Shown piece by piece: positions 1 to 8,571 of a stretch of DNA of 64,000 bases (positions are counted from its first letter, which is position 1; each line of letters begins with the position of its first letter). Under the pieces are notes generated by a model. The model saw only the letters and a program-made list of their open reading frames with translations, had not been told where the DNA came from and did not search any database. The stretch lies in the NCBI GenBank assembly GCA_041390685.1, contig JAWKPL010000001.1:682001-746000 (forward strand), given 5' to 3'. The DNA comes from JAIBBD01 sp041390685. Its GTDB lineage: Bacteria; Chloroflexota; Dehalococcoidia; UBA2979. Both the position numbers and the translations under genes were made by a program.

Positions 1-542
1 GCAGCGGCCGCAGGCAGCTCGACGGTCTCACCGGAGGCGCCGGCGCGTGCCTCGATCGGGTCCTGGGACTTGGCGCGGACGGTCACGACGGCGGGCGACG
101 TGGCGAAGGAGTAGGTGGCGTGCGCGTTGCCGCCGTACGCGGAGCGGGTGGCCCGGAGGCCGCCGTCCACGTTCTCGACGCGGATGCAGTCCATCGCGAC
201 GGCGGTGTTGCGGCGGAAGGCAAGTCGCGGGCCGAGGTCGCGGCCGACGCCCGACTGGGCGATAAGGACGGCGGCCGCGCCGGTCTGGTCGAGGGCTGCC
301 TCCACAGCGGCGAGCCACTGGTCGGAGCGGAACTCGTCGTAGGCGGCGTCGCCCGAGACGCAGGCGCGGTCAGCGCCGGCGGCGAAGGCGCCGGCGGCGG
401 CACCAGGGGCGGCGCTGCCGAGGAGGGTGACACTGACCTTGCCGCCGTCGGCGATGCGCGTCGCGGCGCCGAGGAGCTCCTCGGTGACTGAAGAGAGCTG
501 GCCGTCTGCGAGTTCGCCGACGACGAGGACATCCTGTGCCAT
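1..542 (-). CDS. etfA: Electron transfer flavoprotein alpha subunit, partial
   Basis: The first ~180 residues of EtfA, which with EtfB forms the FAD/AMP heterodimer that takes electrons from acyl-CoA dehydrogenases. The frame starts at ATG 542 (MAQDVLVVGELADG), stays open to the window edge and shows the family N-terminal domain, including SGVGRDLGPRLA and SAYGGNAHATY. The FAD-binding C-terminal domain lies outside the window. It follows etfB by 28 nt on the same strand, the usual etfBA order, so the two are cotranscribed. The window edge cuts the gene; nothing suggests a true truncation. Confidence 0.88.
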   Translation of the reverse strand, partial: MAQDVLVVGELADGQLSSVTEELLGAATRIADGGKVSVTLLGSAAPGAAAGAFAAGADRACVSGDAAYDEFRSDQWLAAVEAALDQTGAAAVLIAQSGVGRDLGPRLAFRRNTAVAMDCIRVENVDGGLRATRSAYGGNAHATYSFATSPAVVTVRAKSQDPIEARAGASGETVELPAAA

Positions 543-570
543 GGTCTGAGGTTCCTTTCGCTAGCCGGCG

Positions 571-1374
571 CTAGATGATCTTGGCGTCGCGCAGGGCCTT
601 CGCGAGGGCCTGTGCCTGCTCGGCCGGGGTTTCGCCTTCCATGAGCTCGACTTCAGCCCCGGACTCGGGCTGGAACAGCTTCTCGAGCTTGAGGCGGGAG
701 CCGGCGGCGCCGATCTCTGAGGCGTCGACGCCGAGGTCGGCGGGGCCCCAGGTGGTCACGGTCTTGCGGGCGGCCTGCATGATCTGTTGCAGCTTGGGGT
801 AACGAGGGTCGCCGAGCTCGTTGGAGACGGTCACGACGGCCGGGAGGGGCATCTTGACGGTTTCGAAGCCGTCAGCGAGGACGCGCTGGACGACCATCGA
901 GCCGCCGTCGGCCTGCGCGTCCTTGGCGATGATAGCGACGGGCCAGCCGAGCTCCTCGGCGATGCCGATGCCGACCTGGCCCATGTCCCAGTCGGCGGCC
1001 TGGCGGCCACAGAAGACCGCGTCCACGTCGCCGAGCTTCTTGATGGCGGCGGCGAGGGCGTGAGCGGTCGAGTAAGAGTCGCCGCCCTGGAAGGCGTCGT
1101 CGCTGAGGAGGACGCCTTCGTCGGCGCCCATCGCGAGGACCTGCTTGATGGCGGCCTGGGCGCTCTCCTGGCCGAGGGAGATGACGGTGACCTTGCCGTC
1201 GCCGGCCTTCTCCTTGATGCGGAGGGCAGCCTCAGCGGCCTGCGCATCGAAGGGGCTGAGGACGGGGGCGATGCCCTGGGCAGGGATCACCTCGTTCTTC
1301 GCGCTATCGATCCGGAACGCCGCAGGCGGCGTCTCCGGGTCGGGGATCTGCTTCGCACAGACGACCAGGTGCAT
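571..1374 (-). CDS. etfB: Electron transfer flavoprotein beta subunit
   Basis: EtfB of 267 residues, normal length. It binds AMP and carries the recognition loop for acyl-CoA dehydrogenases. Visible family signatures are the start MHLVVCAKQIPDPE, the segment VDAVFCGRQAADWDMGQVG near residues 115-135 and LPAVVTVSNELGDPRYP near 178-194. The start has a GAAAGGAAG ribosome site. It sits between the Fe-S oxidoreductase (upstream) and etfA (downstream) in one minus-strand unit, so electrons from beta-oxidation probably pass dehydrogenase, then EtfAB, then the membrane oxidoreductase, then quinone. Confidence 0.96.
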   Translation of the reverse strand: MHLVVCAKQIPDPETPPAAFRIDSAKNEVIPAQGIAPVLSPFDAQAAEAALRIKEKAGDGKVTVISLGQESAQAAIKQVLAMGADEGVLLSDDAFQGGDSYSTAHALAAAIKKLGDVDAVFCGRQAADWDMGQVGIGIAEELGWPVAIIAKDAQADGGSMVVQRVLADGFETVKMPLPAVVTVSNELGDPRYPKLQQIMQAARKTVTTWGPADLGVDASEIGAAGSRLKLEKLFQPESGAEVELMEGETPAEQAQALAKALRDAKII

Positions 1375-1457
1375 GGAGACTTCCTTTCGTTACCGCTTGT
1401 GTTGCTGCCCGACTGAGCCAGACATGGCTGCTGGCCACCCCCAAGAGGGGCTGGTGC

Positions 1458-3689
1458 TTACTGGATTGCCTCCGCCACCTCGGAGGTGGCCCGGGAGCCG
1501 CCCTCCGGGCCGAAGACCGACTGTTCGAGGAGCTCGGCGATGTCGAAGGCGCGCATGCGGCCTTCCTCCTCGGGGTGCACGGCCGGAAGGCCGTCCTCGA
1601 ACATCTGGATGCAGAAGGGGCAGTTGGACACGACGCTGTCCGCGCCTGTGCCGACGGCCTCCTCTGAGCGCACGTGGTTGACGCGGCGCTCGCCGATCTC
1701 TTCCTGCCACATGTTGCCGCCGCCGGCGCCGCAGCAGAGGCCGCGGCTGCGGCTGCGCTTCATCTCCGTCAACGAGGTGCCCGGCAAGAACTCGATGATC
1801 TGGCGCGGGGCATCGTACTGGCCGTTGATGCGGCCGAGGTAGCACGAGTCGTGGTAGGTCATCTCGGACGCCGTCACCTGGTGACGAGCCTGGAGGTCGC
1901 CGTCCTTGAGCGCCTTTGCGAGGAACTCGGTGTGGTGGAGGACCTCGAAATGGCCATCGAACTGCGGGTATTCGTTCTTGAACGTGTTGAAGCAGTGTGG
2001 GCAGTTCGTGATGACCTTCTGGACGTTCTTCTCCTTGAAGGTGTCCACGAGCTGCTGAGCGAGGATCTGGTAGAGGTACTCGTTGCCGAGGCGGCGAGCG
2101 GGGTCGCCGTTGCAGGTCTCCTCCTGGCCCATCACGCCGAAGGAAGCGCCGGATTCGCGGAGGAGGCGGAAGACAGACTTCGTGATCGGGAGGTTGCGCT
2201 CGACGAGGGAGCCGCTGCAGCCGACCCAGTACAGGTATTCCTGTGTGCCGTCGAAGTACGGCACGTCATCAAAGCCTTCCATCCAAGAATCGCGAGTGAG
2301 GGCGGTACCTCGCCAGGGGTGGCCGCGGACTTCCATGTTCTCGAGGGCTGCCTGAGCCGTGGCGGGGACGCGCGCCTCGTCCATGACGAGGTAGCGGCGC
2401 ATGTCCACGATGGTGGGGACGTGCTCGATCATGACGGGGCACTCCTGGACGCAGGCCCCGCAGGTGCGGCACGCCCAGAGGGTCTCGTCCTTGATGACGT
2501 CACCGACCATGGCGACGGGCGACACGGCCCGGACATCGCCGTTTTGGTGGCCGACTCGCTGGAGCTCCGGCCCGACGGTCGCGAGGTGCGACTTCAGGTC
2601 CTGGATGAGGTGCATCGGGGAAAGCGGCTGGCCGGAGAGGTTCGCCGGGCAGACCGAGGAGCAGCGGCCGCAGCGGACGCAGGCATCCAGCTCGAAGAGC
2701 TGCTTCCAGGTGAAGTCCTGAATCTGTCCGACGCCGAAGACCTCGCGTTCCTCGATGTTCTCGATCTTGGTCAGGCGGCCGGGCGAGTCCGTGCGGAGGA
2801 GGAAGGCGTTCGTGGGCGCGAAGAAGATGTGGTCGAGTTTCGTGAAGACGATCAGGCCGAGCCAGCCGAACGCGATCACGATGTGGGACCACCAGCCCCA
2901 TACATGAGCGCTCAACAACTGGCTCTCGCTGAGGTCGAACAGGTCGAGGCCGCTGGCGACGCCCCAGGACACGAATGACCAGCGAGCCCAATCGGGCTGC
3001 TGGTCGAGCTCCGTGGCATTGATGCGGAACGCCTCGACGGCGAATCCGGTGAGGAGGACGAGCGCGAGGCCCCAGAGAATCGCGTGATCCTCGAGGCGCT
3101 CGTCCCAGCGGATGCGGTGGTACGAGTCGAAGTAGCGACGGTAGAGGGCCATGCCGACGCCGACGACGCCGATCAGTCCGAAGAGGTCACCGTAGAACGA
3201 GAAGAAGAGATAGTACTGGCCCTCGAGAAAGTGGATCGAAAGGTCGTCGGCGATGGCGACCTGGGCGGTGACGAACGTCAGGACGACGATCGACGAGAAG
3301 ATGCACCAGTGCATGATGCCGGCGTAGCGGTCCCGGCGGACCTTGTCCTGGGCGAGCCCGAGCCGGACGGCGTTGCGCAGCCGGTGCCCGAGCTGCTGCC
3401 GGAGTCCGGGAACCGGCCGCCCCAGCGCCCAGAGGGTCAGGTGGCGGCCGATGCCGTAGACGAGCAGACCGGTGAGGATCGACAGGAAGAGGTACACCGC
3501 CCACGGCTGGTCGACGTTGAAGAAGACCTCGCGGGTGGCGTCGGAGGTGCGCTCGATCTCGACGGCGGAAACGAGTCCGATACCGGTGAGACCGACGGCG
3601 GGCCCCCACCAGGCACCGACGAGCCGACTCGGCTTTCGGATCTCCTGCGGGTTGTTTTGCTGCACCTCGTGATGTCCTGTCTGCTGCAT
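1458..3689 (-). CDS. Membrane Fe-S oxidoreductase, ETF:(methyl)menaquinone oxidoreductase-like (HdrD/CCG type)
   Basis: 743 residues. The N-terminal ~290 residues hold about six membrane segments resembling the cytochrome b subunit NarI. Two [4Fe-4S] motifs follow: C337-x2-C340-x2-C343-x3-C347-P and C407-x2-C410-x2-C413-x3-C417-P. The C-terminal half has two cysteine-rich CCG domains (VGCSGS..., NCPHC, then CYLG and GLCCGAGGG). This fused architecture is the EMO type of protein that passes ETF electrons to menaquinone and replaces the FAD-type ETF-QO. Its place directly upstream of etfBA supports that role. The haem ligands were not individually assigned. It follows the acyl-CoA ligase by 11 nt. 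Confidence 0.88.
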   Translation of the reverse strand: MQQTGHHEVQQNNPQEIRKPSRLVGAWWGPAVGLTGIGLVSAVEIERTSDATREVFFNVDQPWAVYLFLSILTGLLVYGIGRHLTLWALGRPVPGLRQQLGHRLRNAVRLGLAQDKVRRDRYAGIMHWCIFSSIVVLTFVTAQVAIADDLSIHFLEGQYYLFFSFYGDLFGLIGVVGVGMALYRRYFDSYHRIRWDERLEDHAILWGLALVLLTGFAVEAFRINATELDQQPDWARWSFVSWGVASGLDLFDLSESQLLSAHVWGWWSHIVIAFGWLGLIVFTKLDHIFFAPTNAFLLRTDSPGRLTKIENIEEREVFGVGQIQDFTWKQLFELDACVRCGRCSSVCPANLSGQPLSPMHLIQDLKSHLATVGPELQRVGHQNGDVRAVSPVAMVGDVIKDETLWACRTCGACVQECPVMIEHVPTIVDMRRYLVMDEARVPATAQAALENMEVRGHPWRGTALTRDSWMEGFDDVPYFDGTQEYLYWVGCSGSLVERNLPITKSVFRLLRESGASFGVMGQEETCNGDPARRLGNEYLYQILAQQLVDTFKEKNVQKVITNCPHCFNTFKNEYPQFDGHFEVLHHTEFLAKALKDGDLQARHQVTASEMTYHDSCYLGRINGQYDAPRQIIEFLPGTSLTEMKRSRSRGLCCGAGGGNMWQEEIGERRVNHVRSEEAVGTGADSVVSNCPFCIQMFEDGLPAVHPEEEGRMRAFDIAELLEQSVFGPEGGSRATSEVAEAIQ

Positions 3690-3700
3690 TCCGGGCCCGA

Positions 3701-5266
3701 TCAGCTGGCGTTTGTCGGCTGACCGTACATCTTGCGCAGGTCGTTCTTCAGGATCTTGCCCAGGTGGTTCCGAGGCAGCTCATCGACCCACTCGTAGAGC
3801 GAGGGCGCCTTGTAGGACGCGATGCGGGACTTCACGTAGGTTGTGAGCTCGTCGTTGGTCGGGCGCTCGAGGGCATCGGGGACCATGACGGCCTTGACGA
3901 CCTCGCCCCACTCGACGTCCGGGACGCCGATGACGGCGGCCTCGGCGATTGCCGGGTGGTCCTCGAGGACGTTCTCGATCTCGCCGGGGGAGATGTTCTC
4001 ACCACCGCGGATGATCAGGTCCTTGATGCGGCCGGTGATGAAGAGGTAGCCGTCGTCGTCGATGTAGCCGACGTCCCCGGTATGAAGCCAGCCGTCCTGG
4101 ACGGCGGAGGCGGTCTCCTCCTCGCGCTTCTGGTACTCCCGCATGATGCGGTCGCCCTGGATGCAGATCTCGCCTTCCTTGTTCTTGTCGAGGACGGAGC
4201 CGTCTGCACCGAGGATGCCGACGGTGATGTCCGGCATGACGCGGCCAACGGACCGCAGGCGCTTAATCTTGAGGTCGTTCTCCTCGGGGGTGCCGTCGAG
4301 GCGGTGGTCATCCGGGCCGAGGTACGTCATGGTCGATGTGGACTCGGTCTGGCCGTACGCGTTCATCAGGCCGCACTCGAAGACATCGATGGCTTGGCGG
4401 ACGACCTCGAAGGGCATCGGGGCCGCGCCATAGGTGATGAGCTTCAGGGTGGACTTGTTGTACTTCTCGAAGCCATCGGCCTCCATGATGCGCTTGAGCA
4501 TCGTGGGTACGACGAACGCGTGAGTGACGCCCTCGCGCTCGACCATGTCGAGCCAGCCGGTGGGGTCGAACGCTGGGAGGATGGCGAGCTTCCGGCCAGA
4601 CCAGAGCGAGCCAAGCATGGTGGTGGCGCCGGCGACGTGGAAGAACGGGACGGCGACGAGGGTGACTTCCTGATCGGCGCTGGGGTCGACGGGGTTCTGA
4701 GTGTTGACGACGTAGGCGGTCAGCGTCTTGTGCGTCAGGACGACGCCCTTGGGGAGAGCGGTGGTGCCGGAGGTGTAGATGACGAGGGCGGCGTCATTGT
4801 CGTCGACGTCGGCGAACACCATGGAGTCCTCGCCGGTGCCGAGCAGCGCCTCGTAGGTGTCGTGCCCGTCAGCGACGAAGTCCAGGGTGTAGACCTTCTG
4901 GATCTTCGGCAGGCTGCTCTTGATCTGCTCGAAGATACCGAAATAGCGCTCCGAGACGAAGAGAACGTTCACGTCGGAGGCGTCCAGCATGTACTGGAGT
5001 TCCTCGGTCTTGGCGCGGAAGTTCAGCGGCACGAAGGTGGCGCCGACGGTCGCGGTGGCGTAGTAGAGCTCCACGAACTTGTTGGAGTTGACGGACATGA
5101 TGCCGACATTGGCGCCTTTGCCAACGCCCAGGCCCATGAGGGCATTGGCGAGCTTGTTCACTCGCGACTGGAGGTCGCCGTAGGTGACGGCACCATCCGG
5201 GTCCGTCAGCGCGACGCGGTCGGGCACCATGCTGCCAGCGATTGTCAGGATTTCTGCGGTGTTCAA
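3701..5266 (-). CDS. Acyl-CoA synthetase (AMP-forming, fatty-acid CoA ligase family)
   Basis: 521 residues, ANL superfamily. It activates a carboxylic acid with ATP through an acyl-adenylate to the CoA thioester. Motifs: P-loop IYTSGTTALPKGVVLTH near residue 165, NAYGQTES near 305, the A8 hinge LHTGDVGYIDDDGYLFITGR followed by KDLIIRGGENISPGEIE near 390-425, and the catalytic lysine in LPRNHLGKILK near the C-terminus. Chain-length preference cannot be read. It is the first gene of the run into the EMO-etfBA set, giving a unit that activates and then oxidises fatty or aromatic acids. Confidence 0.93.
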   Translation of the reverse strand: MNTAEILTIAGSMVPDRVALTDPDGAVTYGDLQSRVNKLANALMGLGVGKGANVGIMSVNSNKFVELYYATATVGATFVPLNFRAKTEELQYMLDASDVNVLFVSERYFGIFEQIKSSLPKIQKVYTLDFVADGHDTYEALLGTGEDSMVFADVDDNDAALVIYTSGTTALPKGVVLTHKTLTAYVVNTQNPVDPSADQEVTLVAVPFFHVAGATTMLGSLWSGRKLAILPAFDPTGWLDMVEREGVTHAFVVPTMLKRIMEADGFEKYNKSTLKLITYGAAPMPFEVVRQAIDVFECGLMNAYGQTESTSTMTYLGPDDHRLDGTPEENDLKIKRLRSVGRVMPDITVGILGADGSVLDKNKEGEICIQGDRIMREYQKREEETASAVQDGWLHTGDVGYIDDDGYLFITGRIKDLIIRGGENISPGEIENVLEDHPAIAEAAVIGVPDVEWGEVVKAVMVPDALERPTNDELTTYVKSRIASYKAPSLYEWVDELPRNHLGKILKNDLRKMYGQPTNAS

Positions 5267-5324
5267 CTTCGTCCCCCCTAGCGTCCGGCCCGGCCGGCGG
5301 ATTCCCTGAGCTGACTATCCAGCG

Positions 5325-5837
5325 TTACCGGGTGGGTTTGACCCTGAGGTTGCCCTCCTCGTCCCTCTGGACGGGCAGGGGCTCCAGGTCGAGTCCATCG
5401 CCGGATAACGCTTGACCTCCGATGTCATAGAGCGAGCCGGTGCAGCTATCGAAGAAGCGCCCCGTCTCGCCCGCTACTCCCAAGTCTGGCCGGAAGGTGA
5501 CCCGGCATGAACGCCGTCCCGGCGGATTATGCGGATCGATGTCGGAGAGCGCGAGCACCGAGCCATCCGGCTGCGTGGCAACGAAGAATCCGTCCGAGCT
5601 GTGGTAGACCACGGAACCCGGGCGGTAGTCCCCTGCCCTCCCGATATCGACCTGACCATCACCGGACGGCCAGAGCCACATCACCAGCACGACAAACGCC
5701 GCTCCGAGCGCGACCAGCCCGAGGGCGACGAGACAGCCGGAGCGGACCCCGGTGGGCTCGGCCTCCTGGGCCTGACTGCCGGCTACCGCGTCACCCTCCT
5801 CGATGGCGGTAGCGTCCTCGCGCCGAAGCGTGGCCAA
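5325..5837 (-). CDS. Membrane-anchored Rieske-fold protein lacking cluster ligands
   Basis: 170 residues. A short cytosolic N-terminus is followed by one membrane segment (CLVALGLVALGAAFVVLVMW, near residues 35-55) and an extracytoplasmic domain of ~110 residues. The domain reads like a Rieske iron-sulfur domain: ALSDID, then SCRVTF, then FDSCTGSLYDIGGQALSG and ..LEPLPV. In true Rieske proteins the blocks are CTHxGC and CPCHGS. Here the Cys/His ligands are replaced while the two disulfide-forming cysteines appear kept. It therefore probably binds no [2Fe-2S] cluster. The next gene upstream encodes a similar protein. Function unknown. Confidence 0.65.
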   Translation of the reverse strand: MATLRREDATAIEEGDAVAGSQAQEAEPTGVRSGCLVALGLVALGAAFVVLVMWLWPSGDGQVDIGRAGDYRPGSVVYHSSDGFFVATQPDGSVLALSDIDPHNPPGRRSCRVTFRPDLGVAGETGRFFDSCTGSLYDIGGQALSGDGLDLEPLPVQRDEEGNLRVKPTR

Positions 5838-5909
5838 TCATAGACAACGGTGATTGTGGGCGCCATACATCCATCTTGACTCGATACATATAGACGCGCC
5901 CCGGCCGCG

Positions 5910-6473
5910 TCAAGGGCGAGGGGACCGATCTCCGATGACCTCAACCCAAACGTGTTGAACGCCCTGGTCGTTCGTCTCATAAGTGACCTGAAAGGTGCGC
6001 AGCGGGGAGGCGGCGCCGGAGAAGGCGTTGCCCGAACTCGCCCAGACATCCCCGGAACAGGGGTCGGTATAGGAGCCGGGGGCTCCGGCAGGATTCAACT
6101 CCCGCGTGCGGTCGTCGGCGGGATCCCAGCGGACGGCGCAGCCGTTGTCTCGCACGATCCCGTCCACGGCGCGGATGCGGCCGTCCTCGATGCCGACGAC
6201 GTAAAGGTTGACCTCCGGGAAGGGCACCACCTTCCCGATGGCGAAGCCGGAGACGGGACCTGCATCAAAGTCCTGCACCTGGACGTCTGGCGATGCGAAC
6301 AGGCCGCCCCAGACGGCTCCGCCAATACCGATGAGTGCGACCAACGTGAGTCCGAGGAGGGTCAGGCGACCTCGTTCGTCCCAGCGTCTGATACGCGAAC
6401 CGAGGCGGCCGGGCCCGCCGCGCGGCCCTGATGAGGGCGGCGCGGCCGTGTGGGGTGCGGCGTCGCGGGTCAT
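5910..6473 (-). CDS. Second membrane-anchored Rieske-fold protein lacking cluster ligands
   Basis: 187 residues with a basic, Pro-rich N-terminus, one membrane segment (LTLLGLTLVALIGIGGAVWG, near 38-57) and an extracytoplasmic domain. It has the same order of blocks as the downstream neighbour: GCAVRW, then DPCSGDVWASSGNAFSGAAS and a final beta-strand region. Relative to Rieske CTHxGC / CPCHGS, one cysteine per block (the disulfide pair) remains and all four metal ligands are missing. The gene lies 37 nt after an enoyl-CoA hydratase and 72 nt before its paralogue. It looks like an old duplication of a cluster-free Rieske fold. Confidence 0.65.
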   Translation of the reverse strand: MTRDAAPHTAAPPSSGPRGGPGRLGSRIRRWDERGRLTLLGLTLVALIGIGGAVWGGLFASPDVQVQDFDAGPVSGFAIGKVVPFPEVNLYVVGIEDGRIRAVDGIVRDNGCAVRWDPADDRTRELNPAGAPGSYTDPCSGDVWASSGNAFSGAASPLRTFQVTYETNDQGVQHVWVEVIGDRSPRP

Positions 6474-6510
6474 ACAGCTGACTCCCAGCGAACTCCTCAG
6501 GAGCCGGCGA

Positions 6511-7257
6511 TCAACGACGCCGGCCGCGCAACGCGATGGCGAGGCGCCGCTCGAGCGCGAGGCCCTGATCGAGCGGCATGTCTAGCCCCTCGATGATCGC
6601 ACGTTTGGTGGCACGGATCGCCTCGGGCGATCGTGATGCCAGCAGGCCCGCCCAGCGGGCCGCGGAGGGCACGAGGTCGGAGCGCGGCACGACCTCGTGT
6701 ACCAGCCCGAGGTCATACGCCTCGCGAGCGCCGATGGGATCGCCGGTGGCGGCCATGCGCAGGGCAGCGGCGGGGGGGATGTGGCGGGCGAGCGTCTGGC
6801 TGCCGCCGGCGGAGGGGATGTACCCGAGCGTGACCTCCGGGATGGCGAACGTCGCTTCCTCGGACGCGACGCGGATGTCGCAGTAGAGGGCCATCTCGAG
6901 GCCGGCGCCGTAGGCGTAGCCGTGTACGGCGGCGACGAGGGGCACGGGGAGCGTCGACATCAGGCCCCAGAGGTCGCGGTCGGTCCGCGCCTCGCGAGCA
7001 TCGATGTACGAGGGAGCAGTGCCGAACTCCGTGATGTCCGCGCCGGCAGAAAAGGCGTGGTCGCCGCCCCCCTGGAGTACGGCAACGCGCACGGACGGGT
7101 CATCGCGCAGGAGGCAGAGCTGCACCCATAGCTCGTCACGCATCGCAAGGTGGACGGCATTCAGCCGGGCGGGACGGTTCAGCGTGAGCCAGACGACGTC
7201 GTCCTCGCGCTCGGCGAGGACGAACGGCGCCTGGTCGCCGGCCACCGGCGACGTCAC
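6511..7257 (-). CDS. Enoyl-CoA hydratase/isomerase family protein
   Basis: 248 residues, crotonase fold. The oxyanion-hole blocks are visible as FSAGADITEFG (near residues 65-75) and AVHGYAYGAGLEMALYCDIRVA (near 108-130), followed by PEVTLGYIPSAGGSQTLAR. The acid pair of classical hydratases falls in EMALYCD and PEVTLGY, so hydration of a trans-2-enoyl-CoA is the likely reaction. Crotonase members also include isomerases and decarboxylases. It begins the minus-strand run that continues into the Rieske-fold pair and lies 4 nt after the small gene ending at 7262. Confidence 0.88.
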   Translation of the reverse strand: MTSPVAGDQAPFVLAEREDDVVWLTLNRPARLNAVHLAMRDELWVQLCLLRDDPSVRVAVLQGGGDHAFSAGADITEFGTAPSYIDAREARTDRDLWGLMSTLPVPLVAAVHGYAYGAGLEMALYCDIRVASEEATFAIPEVTLGYIPSAGGSQTLARHIPPAAALRMAATGDPIGAREAYDLGLVHEVVPRSDLVPSAARWAGLLASRSPEAIRATKRAIIEGLDMPLDQGLALERRLAIALRGRRR

Positions 7258-7261
7258 CGGG

Positions 7262-7501
7262 CTACAGCCAGTCGGGTTTGGTGATGGCGGACACGTGTGC
7301 CGCCTCGTGGATCCGCTGGAGTTCGGCGTTCACCTTCTCGGTGAGGACGGCCATGGTGGGCGAGCCGGGACGGATTTCGTCGCCGCGCCACCGGCGAAGG
7401 ATTGCGCGGTCCTTGCGATCCATGCCCTCGATAGCGCCGATCTGGTCGAGGACATAGTCGACCATGGCCTGCACTTCCTCAGCCGTGAACTCGACTTTCA
7501 T
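7262..7501 (-). CDS. Small protein, paralogue of its upstream neighbour
   Basis: 79 residues, soluble, acidic and helical, not recognised. It starts at ATG 7501, whose ATGA overlaps the stop of the preceding gene, which implies translational coupling. Its pattern EVQAMVDYVLDQIG....AILRRWRGDEI..GSPTMAVLTEKVNAELQRI matches the upstream protein's EVHAVLARVTGRVID....AIRAWRIDHDHGTQALDAFVVGFNEAV position by position, so the two look like a tandem duplication that may form a heterodimer. They lie between two enoyl-CoA hydratase genes. Confidence 0.7.
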   Translation of the reverse strand: MKVEFTAEEVQAMVDYVLDQIGAIEGMDRKDRAILRRWRGDEIRPGSPTMAVLTEKVNAELQRIHEAAHVSAITKPDWL

Positions 7502-7764
7502 CGCTTCACCGTGTCCTTCAGCGAGACAACCACGCCACCGCGGAGCCGGAGGCGGCGGCTCGTCCGCTCGTCGATGCGGTTGCCGACGGCCTCGTTGAAG
7601 CCGACGACAAACGCATCCAGGGCCTGGGTGCCGTGGTCATGGTCGATTCGCCAGGCGCGGATCGCGTCGCAGGCCGCCTCGGAGAGGCCGGCCTCATCGA
7701 TGACGCGTCCGGTGACGCGGGCGAGCACCGCGTGGACCTCGTCCAGATCGAGGATGACGTTCAA
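7498..7764 (-). CDS. Small protein, tandem paralogue
   Basis: 88 residues, start ATG 7764 with a GAAAGG ribosome site. No family recognised. It shares spacing and hydrophobic pattern with the 79-residue neighbour downstream (an EV..V dipeptide region, then AIRAWR, then a central glycine and FNEAVGNRI). The 4-nt ATGA overlap indicates coupled synthesis. The basic tail RRLRLRGG is specific to this copy. Context between two crotonase genes suggests an accessory role in acyl-CoA metabolism, but nothing in the sequence proves it. Confidence 0.7.
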   Translation of the reverse strand: MNVILDLDEVHAVLARVTGRVIDEAGLSEAACDAIRAWRIDHDHGTQALDAFVVGFNEAVGNRIDERTSRRLRLRGGVVVSLKDTVKR

Positions 7765-7815
7765 GGTTCCGCCTTTCGTTCGTCCCGTGTTCCGTCGCGC
7801 GGCCTGACGGCGCGC

Positions 7816-8571
7816 TCACGCCCCCGTGAAGCGAGGCGCCCGTCCCTCGACGAAGGCGCGAACGCCCTCGGCGCGGTCGGCGGTCGTCTGCAAGATCACG
7901 GTGAGGTCGAGCTCGGTGCGCAGTCCCTGCTGGAGCGGTTGTTCCAGCCCTCGCCAGACGGCCTCCTTCACGAACCGAGTCGCGATCGGAGCGCGCGCGG
8001 CGATGGAGCGGGCGAGACGGAGCGCCGAATCGACCTCTTCACCTTCAGATACGACATCGACGAGCAAACCGATTCGTTTCGCCTCGACGGCGTCGATCTC
8101 GAGTCCCGAGAGCAGCAGACGGAGGGCTTGCGAGCGGCCGACCGCGCGCGGGAGGCGCTGGGTCGCGCCACCGAGCGGCATGAGGCCGAGCGCGGTTTCC
8201 GGTGCGGCGAACGTCGCGCCGGAGGCGGCGACGCGCATGTCGCACGCGAGGGCGAGTTCGAGGCCGGCGGAGTGGGCCGAACCGCGGACGGCGGCCACCG
8301 TCGGCTGTGGGAGGGCGGCGAGGGCGTCGAAGGCAGCGCCAAGAGGACGGGCGCCATTCATCAGCGGCTCGGCGAGGGCCTCGTTGGACCAGCGCGCGGG
8401 GAACTCGGGGACGCAACGCACGACGACGGCGTACGCGCGGCCGCGGGCGCCCCCGATCTCATCGCAAGAGGAGGCGAGGGCCTCGACGAAGCTGCGGCTG
8501 ACGCCCTCTGGTGCGGGGTAGAGCGTCAACGTCGCGACGTAGTCTTCGATGCTGAGCGAGGTGAGCGGCAC
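7816..8571 (-). CDS. Enoyl-CoA hydratase/isomerase family protein, second copy
   Basis: 251 residues from GTG 8571 (VPLTSLSIEDYVATLTLYP). An upstream ATG at 8646 would add 25 Arg/Ser-rich residues that do not look like crotonase sequence. The fold is visible as AAVRGSAHSAGLELALACDMRVAA near residue 90, then PETALGLMPLGGATQRLPRAVG and the C-terminal trimerisation helix. The first oxyanion block is atypical: the usual FxxGxD is not evident, so catalytic class is uncertain. It lies 50 nt upstream of the small tandem pair. Confidence 0.78.
   Translation of the reverse strand: MPLTSLSIEDYVATLTLYPAPEGVSRSFVEALASSCDEIGGARGRAYAVVVRCVPEFPARWSNEALAEPLMNGARPLGAAFDALAALPQPTVAAVRGSAHSAGLELALACDMRVAASGATFAAPETALGLMPLGGATQRLPRAVGRSQALRLLLSGLEIDAVEAKRIGLLVDVVSEGEEVDSALRLARSIAARAPIATRFVKEAVWRGLEQPLQQGLRTELDLTVILQTTADRAEGVRAFVEGRAPRFTGA

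Noticed and set aside
1674..2978. 434-codon plus-strand frame
   Set aside because: Antisense shadow of the Fe-S oxidoreductase; composition typical of shadow frames.
3764..5281. 505-codon plus-strand frame
   Set aside because: Antisense shadow of the acyl-CoA synthetase in very GC-rich DNA; repetitive Val/Gly/Asp composition and no family features.
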